From contig NZ_CP082247.1 in assembly GCF_019879105.1 (NCBI RefSeq), forward strand, positions 496,001 to 560,000: a stretch of 64,000 bases of DNA. The letters run 5' to 3'. The notes below the pieces were generated by a model that had not been told where the DNA came from, searched no databases, and worked only from the letters and a program-made list of their open reading frames with translations. Each line of letters opens with the position of its first letter. The first letter of the stretch is position 1. The translations under genes and the position numbers were made by a program. Below are positions 27,800 through 36,655 of the stretch, piece by piece. This stretch comes from Natrinema sp. SYSU A 869 (GTDB lineage Archaea; Halobacteriota; Halobacteria; Halobacteriales; Natrialbaceae).

Positions 27800-28857
27800 C
27801 CCCAAGCGAACGATGCGTCGGAACTTGTCAGGGTGTTGCTCGAGAGCGTTCAACTCGGTCGCGCCCGCGCCGTGTTGCTGTTCCCACTCGGTGATTCGCC
27901 GGTTGTACGCGACGCCGCCGGTACCGGTCGCCGAACTCGTTTCGATCGGCTTTCTCGGGAGTTCCAGCGCCTCAATTTGTTCCGTGGTGACCGCCAGCCG
28001 TTCGATCACGACGCGTTGCTCGAGATCGCCGCGCTGGTGGAGCCACGCGAGTTTTCCCGCCATGTTCGCCGGCATACCGTACCCCTTCACGTCGAAATCG
28101 GCGAGATACAGGATTACGGCCGGCTTCCCCGCCGCTCCGATTCGTTGGGCGAGCTCATTCGCGACGGTCTGGGAGAGATCGACCTCGCCTTCGACCACGA
28201 CGTTACAGCCACAGTCCGCAGCCAACCCGCCCTCGTCGCGGATGTAATCGGGAGCGTCTTCTCGCTCCAGAGTTCGATGTGATACGGCGACTGCCGGGCC
28301 TTGTCGAACGGCAGTTGCTCGCGAGCGCTCGAGGCGACATGGTCTGCGGCCCACTCCGAGTAGCGCGTCTCGTCGCGGTCGAACACGGACTCAGCGCGGG
28401 CCTCTGGATGGGGAATCTGTGGTGTCGAAACCCCAGTGGGAGCGGCAATCGACTCGGGGTCGGGTTCGAGCGTGTGGGTGCCGTACTCGGTGACCGTCCT
28501 AGTATGGGCGCGCTTGTCGATGATCCCGTCCAACGGGATGTAGCCAAGAATCCGAGCGAGGACGGCACACTCCTTGGGGTAGCCGTAACACCGCTGGGTG
28601 TTGTCGTAAGTATCCCACGAGCAGTCCGTCGGCGGCTGCACGTCTTCGTCGGACATGTAGACCGTGTAGTGAACGCCGCGGACGTGGATGCAGTCGCTCT
28701 CGCGCTGGCCGCGGGCAGTGATCGTGTAGTAGTTCGGTCGCTTGTCGAGTTCGCCTTTCTCGACGAGACCCTTGTCGACGACCTCGTTGAGGTTGGGATA
28801 CAGCCGGGCGTGATAGATCTCGGAGACAGCAACCGCGAGCGCGTCGAGGGCTTTCAC
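27800..28857 (-). pseudogene. Chimera of PadR-like regulator end and TOPRIM-like viral/plasmid protein
   Basis: The first 60 residues (ARLYPNLNEVVDKGLVEKGE, then PNYYTITARGQRE) are the C-terminal part of a PadR-like winged helix. Without a stop the frame continues into an unrelated protein: VRGVHYTVYMSDEDVQ, AVLARILGYIPLDGIIDKRA, SEWAADHVASSAREQLPFDK, SPYHIELWSEKT. Near 28255 it shifts frame to DYIRDEGGLAADCGCNVVVE, PAVILYLADFDVKGYGMPAN (a TOPRIM-like strand with an acidic pair) and RKPIETSSATGTGGVAYNRR, and is cut at about 27800. The second part resembles a protein common in haloarchaeal viruses and plasmids. Both ends are truncated, so this is a recombination product. Confidence 0.65.
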
Positions 28858-28932
28858 CGTTCGTTATCGAGTGCGGTCGCCACCACCTGACCCGCTGCCG
28901 AGACGTCTGAAAAATGAGCTGCCACGCTCGCT

Positions 28933-29886
28933 TTAGTACGCGAGTTGGTCGACGGTCGTCCCGGCTGCCGTCTGCACCGTCGCCGTGTCACCGTCGTCGT
29001 TCCAGATTTCGGTCCCGTAGCCCATGTAGCGGTCGTCGGCGTCGTTGGTCCCACTACCAGTGTGGACGTACACCGAGTCACCAGCGCCGAGCGTGAACTC
29101 TGCAAACGTGTGGCTATAACCCGCCTCGTCGGCGAGCGTGAACCCGTCGAGGTCGACCGAACTACTGCCGGTGTTGGTGATCTTCACACGCTCATCGTTG
29201 AGGGAACTCGCTTCCGCGTTGACCCAATCGATAGTGAGCGCACTTGCGTCCCCACCCGACGACCCGTCATCGCCAGAGCCGTCGTCGTTCGGCGTCCGAC
29301 ACGACCAGGCGTTTCGCTCGGCGGACTGAGCCGCCGATTCGGCGCTGTAGAACGAATCGCTTTGGGAGAACGTACTGTCGTAGACCCGGGCGTGGCCCCG
29401 CTCCACGAGACCGTAGTTGAAGTTCGAACCGTCGACCTGTACGTACGCGAGCAGACGGCCGTAGTCACCGCGTCGGTCCGCCTGGCTGTCGAATTGCAGC
29501 GTGACCGTTTGGCCAGCGAGTTGGTCAGTCGCGTACGCACTCGCGTTCTCACCCGCGGCTTGCAGGCACTCACGGCCCGCCTGCGTGTCCGGCACGCCCT
29601 CGAATTCGCCGGGCGAGACCGACCCGTACGTTTCCGGCGTGTCGACACCCAGTAGTCGAACGGTATCGGTCGACCCGTTCTGGTATTCGATGTCGATTGT
29701 GTCGCCGTCGACGACGTTCGTCACCGTCACCGTCGTCGACTCGCTGATCGAGGTCGTCGTCTCGACCGACGGCGTCGTGACTGCCCCCGCCGAGGCCGTC
29801 ATCCCAGTTGCAACGAGCGCTACGACCATGACCGCTGTCAGGAGTTTACGTCGAACCACACTCACTGACCCGACTGCAATCGTCAT
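28933..29886 (-). CDS. Secreted thermonuclease (SNase) with C-terminal lamin-tail domain
   Basis: 317 residues from ATG 29886. A basic start (SVSVVRRKL) and hydrophobic helix (LTAVMVVALVATGMTASAGA) form a signal peptide. Residues about 50-190 are a staphylococcal-nuclease domain: VTNVVDGDTIDIEYQNGS, VRLLGVDTPETYG (catalytic Arg, Asp, Glu) and DYGRLLAYVQVDG (second catalytic Arg). An acidic Gly/Ser/Asp linker leads to a lamin-tail domain (INWVNAEA-type start TIDWVNAEASSLNDERVKIT, NTGSSSVDLDGFTLADEAGY), a beta sandwich that binds surfaces or DNA. The product is probably an extracellular nuclease that digests DNA for nutrient or defence. The frame is intact. A TATA-like stretch lies at 29913-29920. 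Confidence 0.9.
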   Translation of the reverse strand: MTIAVGSVSVVRRKLLTAVMVVALVATGMTASAGAVTTPSVETTTSISESTTVTVTNVVDGDTIDIEYQNGSTDTVRLLGVDTPETYGSVSPGEFEGVPDTQAGRECLQAAGENASAYATDQLAGQTVTLQFDSQADRRGDYGRLLAYVQVDGSNFNYGLVERGHARVYDSTFSQSDSFYSAESAAQSAERNAWSCRTPNDDGSGDDGSSGGDASALTIDWVNAEASSLNDERVKITNTGSSSVDLDGFTLADEAGYSHTFAEFTLGAGDSVYVHTGSGTNDADDRYMGYGTEIWNDDGDTATVQTAAGTTVDQLAY

Positions 29887-29912
29887 CAACTTGTGTAATA
29901 CCTATATGTACC

Positions 29913-29920
29913 CGTATATA
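29913..29920 (-). promoter_or_regulatory. TATA-like box of the secreted nuclease gene
   Basis: TATATA-rich stretch about 27-34 nt before ATG 29886, within an AT-rich 45-bp island. Confidence 0.45.
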
Positions 29921-29939
29921 CATATATTTTAGCTCATTT

Positions 29940-30360
29940 CCTGGATCGAAACGAAACTGCACTCACCGACGGGTCGACCTACCACGCGCCGACGGTCGTC
30001 CAACCCGCGTGGCGACCTCTGGCATCAGGGCTGTAATGGAGTGAAAGAGTATCTTGATGCCGGTGAGATAGCCACCTGGATCCGCATCCAGGAACAGGAC
30101 GTCAGCTGTGAGTACGCGACCAAACTCGCCGGCGAACGATTGACGGGTTGCTCGACCTCTCAAAGTATCGACTGTACGACGAACTGCGCTCCCGGCCGAG
30201 TGATGGACTCCAGTACAAGGAGCGACGAGTCGTGTTGCCAGCAGATGCAGAGATACCTGAGGAACAGCGCTATCCGACAGACTCGAGCCCGTCGACACCT
30301 GGTATCACCGTTGACTAGCGTCCCTAGAGGCCTGCAGATGCCCAAGCGGGCACCCGGCAG
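29940..30360 (+). pseudogene. Decayed unknown coding remnant
   Basis: One frame reads STYHAPTVVQPAWRPLASGL before a stop; further on another reads LLDLSKYRLYDELRSRPSDG and RRVVLPADAEIPEEQRYPTD to a TAG near 30317. The composition is that of a real acidic protein, broken by several shifts. Family not recognised. Confidence 0.35.
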
Positions 30361-30398
30361 CTAACCGGCCACCGTACATCCACGACTTGTAGTGTCGG

Positions 30399-30797
30399 CT
30401 ATCGGTACTGGTCACGGTTCAGTACTCGTCGCCCTGCCTGCGTGATCTCGTAATTACTGGTGGAGTGTTTTACGAGAAGCCTCCTATCTTCGAGAGCGAG
30501 TGAGGTTCGGAACTGCGTCTCTTCGACGCCGATCCGCCCCTCTATCTCTTCGCGGGACGGCGGTTCTTCGTCCTCGCCAACCGCCAATTCGGTTAGATAC
30601 GCTCGCTGGAGTTCCGTTAGTCCGGGGTCCGACCACCCGTGTGTGAATCTTGGAGTCAGATCGGGCGAATCTGGCGAGACTTCGTAGCGAAACTTCGGCG
30701 CGTCGCTTGCCGGTGGGATCTCACAATACTCACACTGGACGGCATCGACGAATCGCTCTTCTGTTTCGACTGGTTTGACGTCGTGCGTTACGCAGAC
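30399..30797 (-). CDS. Hypothetical winged-helix protein, start missing or unusual
   Basis: The open frame runs from about 30797 to 30399. Its N-terminal part (ERFVDAVQCEYCEIPPASDA) has a Cys-x2-Cys plus a further Cys (VCVTHDVKP), a possible half zinc ribbon. The C-terminal part (SREEIEGRIGVEETQFRTSL, VKHSTSNYEITQAGRRVLNR) looks like a winged helix. No ATG, GTG or TTG lies near the apparent beginning; the first usable start is at 30587, which would lose the Cys region. So the gene either begins in deleted sequence or is truncated. Function unknown. Confidence 0.45.
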   Translation of the reverse strand, partial: VCVTHDVKPVETEERFVDAVQCEYCEIPPASDAPKFRYEVSPDSPDLTPRFTHGWSDPGLTELQRAYLTELAVGEDEEPPSREEIEGRIGVEETQFRTSLALEDRRLLVKHSTSNYEITQAGRRVLNRDQYR

Positions 30798-30850
30798 CCG
30801 CCACCGTCGCTGTCACCCAGCGCAAGTTGATACTGGTCCTCGTACAGAAA

Positions 30851-31369
30851 CTATTCTGGAGTATACTCGTCAGGAAGGACATCACTGACACTCTCAACTG
30901 GTGCATAGTAACTGCATTCATCAATCCAGGTTGTGAGCCAACTGTCAGCTGTTTCGACAGTGAGCTTCTCTCGAACAACACCATGAACGAGTATCCCAAT
31001 AGAACCCGTAAGGTCGATTTCGTATGTAGAAGCAAGGTCTCGGGCTGCACCGTCATCGGTCACGAGTGTGCCACCAGTTCTATCAGCAACAACGAATGCC
31101 TCTGCCTCACCAAGGTCGAGTTGGTCTCGAATCGTTGGATACGCTTGCTCGAGTTGCTCTGGTGCACTCTCCTCGAGAGGAATTTGTCCAGTCTCGATGG
31201 CCTTGAGTTCGTTTTCAAGATACGGATACCCGTTCTCGGTACCGCGTTGGAGTTCCCGTTCAACGGCAGGAACAGTCGTTAGATTCTCGAGTACCGACGT
31301 AAGCCACGTCACTGACTCAGTGCTCGCGAAGTTGCTCAACAAAGTTTGTCCGCTACCAGAACTATCCAC
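30851..31369 (-). CDS. PIN-domain toxin, DUF3368-like, without antitoxin
   Basis: 172 residues if started at the GTG 31369. The PIN fold is visible in LTTVPAVERELQRG, IRDQLDLGEAEAFVVADRTG (acidic site residues), GTLVTDDGAARDLASTYEID and TGSIGILVHGVVREKL. DUF3368 proteins are VapC-type ribonuclease toxins paired with UPF0175 antitoxins. About 70 residues are nearly identical to the truncated copy at 35662-35907, but here the start differs: VVDSSGSGQTLLSNF replaces VILDATVLSNF, adding residues around the first active-site Asp. No antitoxin gene lies upstream. It may be a harmless or altered duplicate. Confidence 0.65.
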   Translation of the reverse strand: MDSSGSGQTLLSNFASTESVTWLTSVLENLTTVPAVERELQRGTENGYPYLENELKAIETGQIPLEESAPEQLEQAYPTIRDQLDLGEAEAFVVADRTGGTLVTDDGAARDLASTYEIDLTGSIGILVHGVVREKLTVETADSWLTTWIDECSYYAPVESVSDVLPDEYTPE

Positions 31370-31540
31370 AACAGAAATAGTATCAGAAGGCGATTGTTCT
31401 CGTAGATGGAACTAGATACTCAGCCGCATCAATTCGCGCAAGGTTTCCTCTCGCTTTATAAATCCCCCAACTGGATCTCGGTGCCAGATCCGTCAGGGAA
31501 GGGAAATTCAGGCTTGGATACATCGAATACCACCGCCCCA

Positions 31541-31559
31541 CCCTTTAATCACTAAAGGG
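31541..31559. repeat. Short hairpin upstream of the phosphate transporter
   Basis: CCCTTTA-ATCAC-TAAAGGG, a perfect 7-bp stem, lying 58 bp before the ATG at 31617. It may be a remnant of an IS end or a regulatory hairpin. Confidence 0.35.
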
Positions 31560-31616
31560 AAGGAGCTCCCTCATTTAAAACATAAGCGTTATGCCACACA
31601 AAATAAAGCTTCAGGT

Positions 31617-32789
31617 ATGGATTCCGTGTTGTTTCCTTTGGGAATTCTAGCCGCAGCGTTCGTGGGATTTAATATCGGCGGCTCGTCGACTGGCGTCGCG
31701 TGGGGACCTTCTGTCGGAGCAAATATTATCAGCAAATCGATGGCCGCATTAGTGATGGTGTTTTTCGCCTTTTTAGGCGGGTGGACGGTAGGTCGCAACG
31801 TAACTGAAACGCTCGGAAGCGAACTCGTCCAACAGACCGCGTTCTCCATCGAAGCGAGTATCATCGTGTTATTGTATATCGGTATCGGGATGTTAGTCGC
31901 CAATATCTATGGTGTCCCAATTTCGACCTCGATGACTGCTGTCGGTGCGATTGCAGGACTAGGGTTCGCCACGGATTCGCTTAACTGGTCAGCAATCGGT
32001 GAGATTGTCGCCTGGTGGCTCATTGCTCCCATTATCGGCTTTTGGTGTGGGGGTGTCGTTGGTCGGTATCTCTATCCGTACTTGAACCAATTTTTCGAGA
32101 TCCAGCAGTCTGACGGGCCGCTCGTCACGATAGATACGACCAGTACGGTACCGACAGTGGCGCTCGGTCCGGGAACGTCGCCTCGTGAACTTGTTAGTAC
32201 AGTTATCGCGTTCGTTATCGCCTGTTATATGTCATTCAGCGCGGGGGCGAGCAACGTAGCGAACGCGGTGGCACCGTTAGTCGGTGGAGGTATCATCAAC
32301 CCTGATTGGGCAGTCGTTCTTGGGGCGCTGGCTATCGGGTTAGGGGCGTTCACGATCGCACGGCGGACCATGGAATCAGTGGGCAACGGGTTAACTGAAC
32401 TTCCGCTGTTAGCTGCCACCGTCGTGATGGTCATCGCCGCTAGTATTACGACGTTCGCCTCATTGCTCGGTAATCCGATCAGTCTGGCCCTCTCGACCGT
32501 GATGACCATTGTCGGACTAGGTTGGGGACGCGCGTCGCGGACCACAACTGCTATCGACCTAGCTAGAGGAAAGGTCAAAGGTAGTGTTTCGGTCAATGCA
32601 GTGATGATAGAGGAGACGGATGAAGTAGTACGAATTGGTGAGGAGAGCAACGAAAACCACCGGGCAGCGGGAGAACTATTTGACCCAGCGGCTGTAGTGA
32701 AGTACGTCATCTTCTGGATCATTAGTCCGTCTGTCGCGACCTTCTTCTCGTACCTGACTTTCAAATTCTTGCCGATAACTATGACTTAG
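31617..32789 (+). CDS. Inorganic phosphate transporter, PiT family
   Basis: 390 residues with about ten membrane helices. The family's duplicated signature is visible twice: FVGFNIGGSSTGVAWGPSVG near the start and MSFSAGASNVANAVAPLVGG (about residue 205). PiT proteins import phosphate with a cation at low affinity. A hydrophilic loop (VKGSVSVNAVMIEETDEVVR to GELFDPAAV) precedes the last helices. No PhoU-like gene is beside it; it is flanked by toxin-antitoxin genes and an IS6 copy that begins 19 bp after its stop. The frame is intact. Confidence 0.9.
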   Translation: MDSVLFPLGILAAAFVGFNIGGSSTGVAWGPSVGANIISKSMAALVMVFFAFLGGWTVGRNVTETLGSELVQQTAFSIEASIIVLLYIGIGMLVANIYGVPISTSMTAVGAIAGLGFATDSLNWSAIGEIVAWWLIAPIIGFWCGGVVGRYLYPYLNQFFEIQQSDGPLVTIDTTSTVPTVALGPGTSPRELVSTVIAFVIACYMSFSAGASNVANAVAPLVGGGIINPDWAVVLGALAIGLGAFTIARRTMESVGNGLTELPLLAATVVMVIAASITTFASLLGNPISLALSTVMTIVGLGWGRASRTTTAIDLARGKVKGSVSVNAVMIEETDEVVRIGEESNENHRAAGELFDPAAVVKYVIFWIISPSVATFFSYLTFKFLPITMT

Positions 32790-32807
32790 TGATAAATACC
32801 CAATTCA

Positions 32808-33606
32808 GGCACCGTCTAGTTAGCGTGGTTTGAGAAGCGAGCAGGTCGTAGAGCTACGTTGGCTATGACGCTCGCAGACCTGCTCAGCGAGTGCTACGCG
32901 ACGGAATTTGATGAAGCTTGGGAGCGTGAGCGGACGGCGACGCCCGTCAGGGTGTTTGCCGTCCGCCTCCACACAACCGGTTGTTCGCTTTGAGAGACAC
33001 AAGCAATTCTTTGCTTGGTCGGCGTCAAACGCTCTCATCAAGCAATCTGGCACTGGGTACATCGGCTGGCTGATAGCGTGTCAGACCCGCCGACGTCCAC
33101 GAGAGCAACGCTCTCGTGCGGCCCATCAGAACGCAAAGCGTTCTGAGGACGGCGCAGCCGTCGCGGGTCGCCATTGATGAAACCGCTGTCAAGATTAACA
33201 GCGACTGGTCTTGGGTATACGCTGCAATAGACGTAGACTCTAGGCTCGTTCTCGATGTCGCAGTGTTTGGACGACGAGGCACCGATCCAGCCGCTGCGTT
33301 CCTGCATCGATTGACCGAGAAACACAATCTCTCCGATACCGTGTTTCTCGTTGATGGCTATGGGTATCTGACTGTCATCTCTCGGTTAGGATTGAGCGGT
33401 CAGCTCGACTACGTTGATCGAAACCTCATCGAAAAGTGGTTTCACACCTTCAAGATGCAAGTTGACCGCTTCCATAATTCATGGGTGGGCAGTCGGGCGA
33501 GCGTCCGCGAATGGCTTGAACAATTCATACACTATTATAACACACAACGACCGCACCAGACACTCAATGGACAGACGCCAGCGGAGGTGCTTAACTAGAC
33601 AGTGCC
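32808..33606 (+). mobile_element. IS6 family element, copy C with palindromic insertion
   Basis: Ends GGCACCGTCTAGTTAG and CTTAACTAGACAGTGCC. The N-terminal half of the transposase is damaged (stop after LHTTGCSL, and a shift), while the catalytic half (VAIDETAVKINSDWSWVYAA through FLVDGYGYLT to TPAEVLN) is open. Between the halves lies about 60 bp absent from copy B: CACGAGAGC-AAC-GCTCTCGTG followed by TCAGAACGC-AAA-GCGTTCTGA (33098-33156). The same pair of hairpins is in copy D. No target duplication is visible. Confidence 0.85.
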
Positions 33607-33735
33607 GTACAAAACAATCTATCAGCGCGTCGATCGCTTTACGAAGGCGCTCGACGCACCTTCGCTCGACCTCGTTGGTCCCGTCGAAATCGACGAAGCC
33701 TACGTTTCTGCAAGGATGAAAGGCCGCGAGCGCGA
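33607..33735 (+). pseudogene. IS1595 transposase fragment
   Basis: Reads YQRVDRFTKALDAPSLDLVG and PVEIDEAYVSARMKGRERD, the region around the first catalytic Asp of haloarchaeal IS1595 (ISH4-like) transposases. It is fused on the left to the IS6 end and on the right to the RPA-like fragment. Confidence 0.7.
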
Positions 33736-34035
33736 CCGACCATCCTGCGTTCCCAGTTCGGCCTGGGCACTGATGCGCTCCAGTTCGGCTTCCCACGCCC
33801 GAATGCGCTCCTCCTGCTCGAGGGTGACACCGTGAATCCGCTCGTTGCTCGTGTCCGCGATCCCCCGGGTGGTTCGCATCTACCTTCGCCTGCGCCTCCT
33901 GCTCGAGCGCCGCCTCGAACTCTGGCGTCTCGTCGACGACCGGGAAGCTGTCTTCATCGACTGCCTGCTTGCCCGCTTTCTCGAATGCCAGTTCCTCGAC
34001 CGTAACGACCTCCCGCTAGCGTTGTTACTAGACAT
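33736..34035 (-). pseudogene. RPA-like OB-fold plasmid protein, N-terminal fragment copy 3
   Basis: Begins at ATG 34035 (MSSNNASG) and follows copy 2 through FEAALEQEAQAKVDA-type and TLEQEERIRAW-type segments to AELGTQD, with at least two frame changes (near 34008 and 33868). It stops where the IS1595 fragment begins, so the OB-fold half is lost. Its 5' flank is the hairpin-rich repeat. Confidence 0.65.
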
Positions 34036-34044
34036 TGGGTACTC

Positions 34045-34552
34045 ACCGTACCAGTGAAGGCGCTCACGCGCCGACACCGCGATGCTCCTACATCGCGGTT
34101 TTCCGACGACACCGACCGACAGATCCATCTGCGCGCTCTCGCTCGCGCCTTCGCGAGCGAGAGCGCGTCTGAACGAGGAGACGCACCCAGCACCGCGCGC
34201 CGTCCGCCGGAGCGAGCGACCAGCTTTAAGCCGTTTGTTGTGCCCGGCCCGGACAGCGGACCCGTGTCCAGGGCGACGGTCGTGAGCACGGCGAGCCGTG
34301 GCATGGCTCGCCGCGCGGAGCGGCCCAAAGCGCTGGAACGCGAAAGCCCGCGAGGGGCGCAACCGAAAACGCGCTTAATGCTGGCGTCGAGACCAGATGC
34401 CCGGAACGGTGACCGAGCGGTGCGTATCGGTCACTGCATGCCTAGAATGGTCGGTCGCGAGCGACGCGGAGGTCTCGTGAGCGAAGCGAACGAGACGTCG
34501 GTGAGCAAAGCTCACCGAAAGGCCGCAGCGGCGAGCGGGGCGGGCCGTTGAG
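34045..34552. repeat. Hairpin-rich repeat upstream of RPA-like gene, copy 2
   Basis: Homologous to 20990-21420. Contains ACCGCGATG-N6-CATCGCGGT (34076-34099), CTCTCGCTCGCG-CCTT-CGCGAGCGAGAG (about 34136-34163, a perfect 12-bp stem) and the shared tail ending in GCAGCGGCGAGCGGGGCGGG. Stems are conserved while loops differ (CTCCTA here, CCCTTA in copy 1). Confidence 0.7.
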
Positions 34553-34809
34553 AAACACCGTCTATTCAGATTCGACGCTCGTGACGTAACTGATGCCTAG
34601 CGGACTCAGAGAGAGCAAGACCGTCTCGATCACCGGGAGATCTGTGCTCTCCCGAGGAATTCGTCAGTCAGAAACTCGTTAATATCGAGAGTCTAGTAGC
34701 GACGCACGGGTCTTGATAAAACAGCTTGTACTTGCTGCGGAGCGTTTCTCGGCCCTCGGCAGAGCAGTTCATGTGGTTCCGGTATGATCGTTGATGGCAG
34801 CAAGTTCCC

Positions 34810-35151
34810 TTAGGAGGAGATGTAGCCGATCGATTGCGCTGCTACGTCCGCGGTACGTTCGTCGGTGAGGGAGGTCATATAGAGTTTCACTTCTACAGCA
34901 CTATTGAGAGTCGCGAGAGACCACGGAAGCACGTGACTCCGTTCCCCGAGTGGATCGCCATCATAGTCGTCGTCGCGGAGCGTGAGTGATTCCTCGTGAT
35001 ACGCCTTCGTGGATATCAGGACGGTGATGAGCTGTATGCCGTGGTTCGGGAACCGGGGTGTTCCCAGAACGAGCATTGGACGACCTTTATCTGAAAGCGG
35101 ATCGGTCCCCCAAATGATATCGCCGCGTTCCAGTTCATCGAACGCCGTCAC
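34810..35151 (-). CDS. MazF/PemK-like toxin
   Basis: 113 residues (MTAFDELERGDIIWGTDPLS). The small beta-barrel endoribonuclease fold is suggested by RGDIIWGTDP, KGRPMLVLGTPRFPNHGIQL, VLISTKAYHEES and SHVLPWSLATLNSAVEVKLY. PemK/MazF proteins cleave mRNA at short sites. The ATG overlaps the stop of the preceding HTH gene by 4 bp (ATGA), the usual tight coupling of antitoxin and toxin. It appears intact. Confidence 0.75.
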   Translation of the reverse strand: MTAFDELERGDIIWGTDPLSDKGRPMLVLGTPRFPNHGIQLITVLISTKAYHEESLTLRDDDYDGDPLGERSHVLPWSLATLNSAVEVKLYMTSLTDERTADVAAQSIGYISS

Positions 35152-35507
35152 CGCACTTCCTCCATCTCGTCAGTTTTCAACTCCTCAAGATGCTCCTCGC
35201 CGTACTGTTCGTCTGCAGTCTGGTGGTGCTGATGAAGCCGGTAGGCGGCTCGGAGCCGTTCCTCGTTGTCTGTGATCGCCCAGTACGGTCGCTTGTGTCG
35301 CACAAGACCTCGTTCCTTCAGTCGCGAGAGGATCGCACTGACGGCGTCCGTATCCAGTTCGAGTTGTTCAGCGATCGTCGCCGCCTTCCACGCCCGGTCG
35401 TCGTTCTCGTCGAGGAACAGCACGATCCGCTCGGTGTCATTTCGGTCCTCAAATTCGTCGTCGTCGGCGTTCTCGAACTCGTCGATATCGATAGTGCCGC
35501 TCGACAT
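35148..35507 (-). CDS. MarR-like winged-helix antitoxin of the MazF-like toxin
   Basis: 119 residues from ATG 35507 (MSSGTIDIDEFENADDDEFE); a longer version from 35534 is possible. A very acidic N-terminus is followed by a winged helix: KAATIAEQLELDTDAVSAIL, SRLKERGLVRHKRPYWAITD. The C-terminal helix (YRLHQHHQTADEQYGEEHLE) probably contacts the toxin. Its stop overlaps the toxin start. In haloarchaea PemK/MazF genes are commonly preceded by such HTH proteins. Confidence 0.75.
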   Translation of the reverse strand: MSSGTIDIDEFENADDDEFEDRNDTERIVLFLDENDDRAWKAATIAEQLELDTDAVSAILSRLKERGLVRHKRPYWAITDNEERLRAAYRLHQHHQTADEQYGEEHLEELKTDEMEEVR

Positions 35508-35661
35508 AGATTGATGTTGGTAGCGTTGTTCCATAGCTGTTTGGGATATTTGTTACAGCGAGAGTAGGGAGTACACTCACATCAGAAGGCCGGTATGACT
35601 CGGATACTCCTCCCTACAGACAGCATTTCAAGTATCCGTTTGCAGGTGATCGTATCGGACT

Positions 35662-35907
35662 TCACAGTTGCTCGAGTTGCTCTGGTGCACTCCCCTCGAG
35701 AGGAATTTGTCCAGTCTCGATGGCCTTGAGTGCGTTCTCAAGATATGTGTACCCACTCTCGGGACCGCGTTGGAGTTCCCGTTCAACGGCAGGAACAGTC
35801 GTTAGATTCTCGAGTACCGACGTAAGCCACGTTACTGACTCAGTGCTCGCGAAGTTGCTCAACACTGTTGCATCAAGAATAACCGGCGGCGAAAACGACT
35901 CACTCAT
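35662..35907 (-). pseudogene. Truncated PIN toxin (DUF3368)
   Basis: 81 residues. The start is normal (MSESFSPPVILDATVLSNFA, first active-site Asp in ILDATV) but the frame ends EQLEQL* before the second half of the PIN domain. The rest is present in the related gene at 30851-31369, so this copy lost its C-terminal half, including the other acidic residues. It overlaps the UPF0175 antitoxin by 4 bp. Confidence 0.75.
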
Positions 35908-36134
35908 TCGATGTCGAGTGCTGTCTCGACCTCATTCTCGAGATCGTCCATGGTCTGGGGCCCAAGGCGAACCTCAACACCGGCCTCAGTAAGAATCTCT
36001 GTCATCTCCCAGCGGGTGACGTCAGCCCGCTCTGCAGCCTTCCCAAGGGAGATTTCACCGAGCACGTAGAGCCCGATCATGGTCGCGAGCTCCTCGGTGT
36101 GATCGGCATGGGAATTGTGGCGATCAGTTGCCAT
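35904..36134 (-). CDS. UPF0175 family antitoxin
   Basis: 76 residues: ELATMIGLYVLGEISLGKAA, ERADVTRWEMTEILTEAGVE and VRLGPQTMDDLENEVETALD. UPF0175 proteins are small HTH-like antitoxins paired with PIN toxins of the DUF3368 type. The partner here (35662-35907) is truncated, so this antitoxin has no full toxin beside it, though it could still neutralise the related PIN protein at 31 kb. A C-terminally similar fragment is fused to the permease remnant at 45.9 kb. Confidence 0.8.
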   Translation of the reverse strand: MATDRHNSHADHTEELATMIGLYVLGEISLGKAAERADVTRWEMTEILTEAGVEVRLGPQTMDDLENEVETALDIE

Positions 36135-36303
36135 GGGTTCTAGTTAAATACTCGAGCGGCAGCGTCGTTAATGTATTCTCGTCTGGCGTCATCGATTTGA
36201 GTTGACTGGCAATTCCTGAACATGCCAGTAACGAGTGTGTTTCGAGAGGTTGCAACTCCATACTACGAGTGCCCAACTCGGCTATCGAGCTAAGAAGCGA
36301 GGA

Positions 36304-36531
36304 CTAGTCCGTTGAGCGGAGTGGCATCGCATATGGGAGGACATCGAGTCCGAAACTCCGAGCGAGCGTGACAATCGTCCCGTCATACGTGAAGACAAAG
36401 TTGGCCTCGGAGCGTGCGACTTCAAGAACGAGTGTGGCTTCTGTGATGTTGAACGCGATCTTCACACGCTCTTCGATAACTGCGTTGCAGCCAGAAAGAG
36501 TTCTTTTGGCGTAGTCGAGAGCGTGGTACAT
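36304..36531 (-). CDS. Possible PIN-like toxin, C-terminal part
   Basis: 75 residues: VIEERVKIAFNITEATLVLE, VARSEANFVFTYDGTIVTLA and RSFGLDVLPYAMPLRSTD. The last half resembles the end of PIN-domain proteins (exposed strand FVFTYDGTI with acidic residue, then a helix). It is too short for a whole PIN domain. The start at 36531 (MYHALDYAKR) may be internal to a lost gene. It lies among other toxin-antitoxin genes. Confidence 0.4.
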   Translation of the reverse strand: MYHALDYAKRTLSGCNAVIEERVKIAFNITEATLVLEVARSEANFVFTYDGTIVTLARSFGLDVLPYAMPLRSTD

Positions 36532-36655
36532 ACCTAATCACGACTCAGTTGGAAAAAGCGATCAATGACTTCCTAGTGTCGTGCTGATCGGAGGTCAGTC
36601 AATCGGGCCGGTAACACTTCTTTCCCCAAGAAGGCAGTCTCCACGGCTATGAGGT

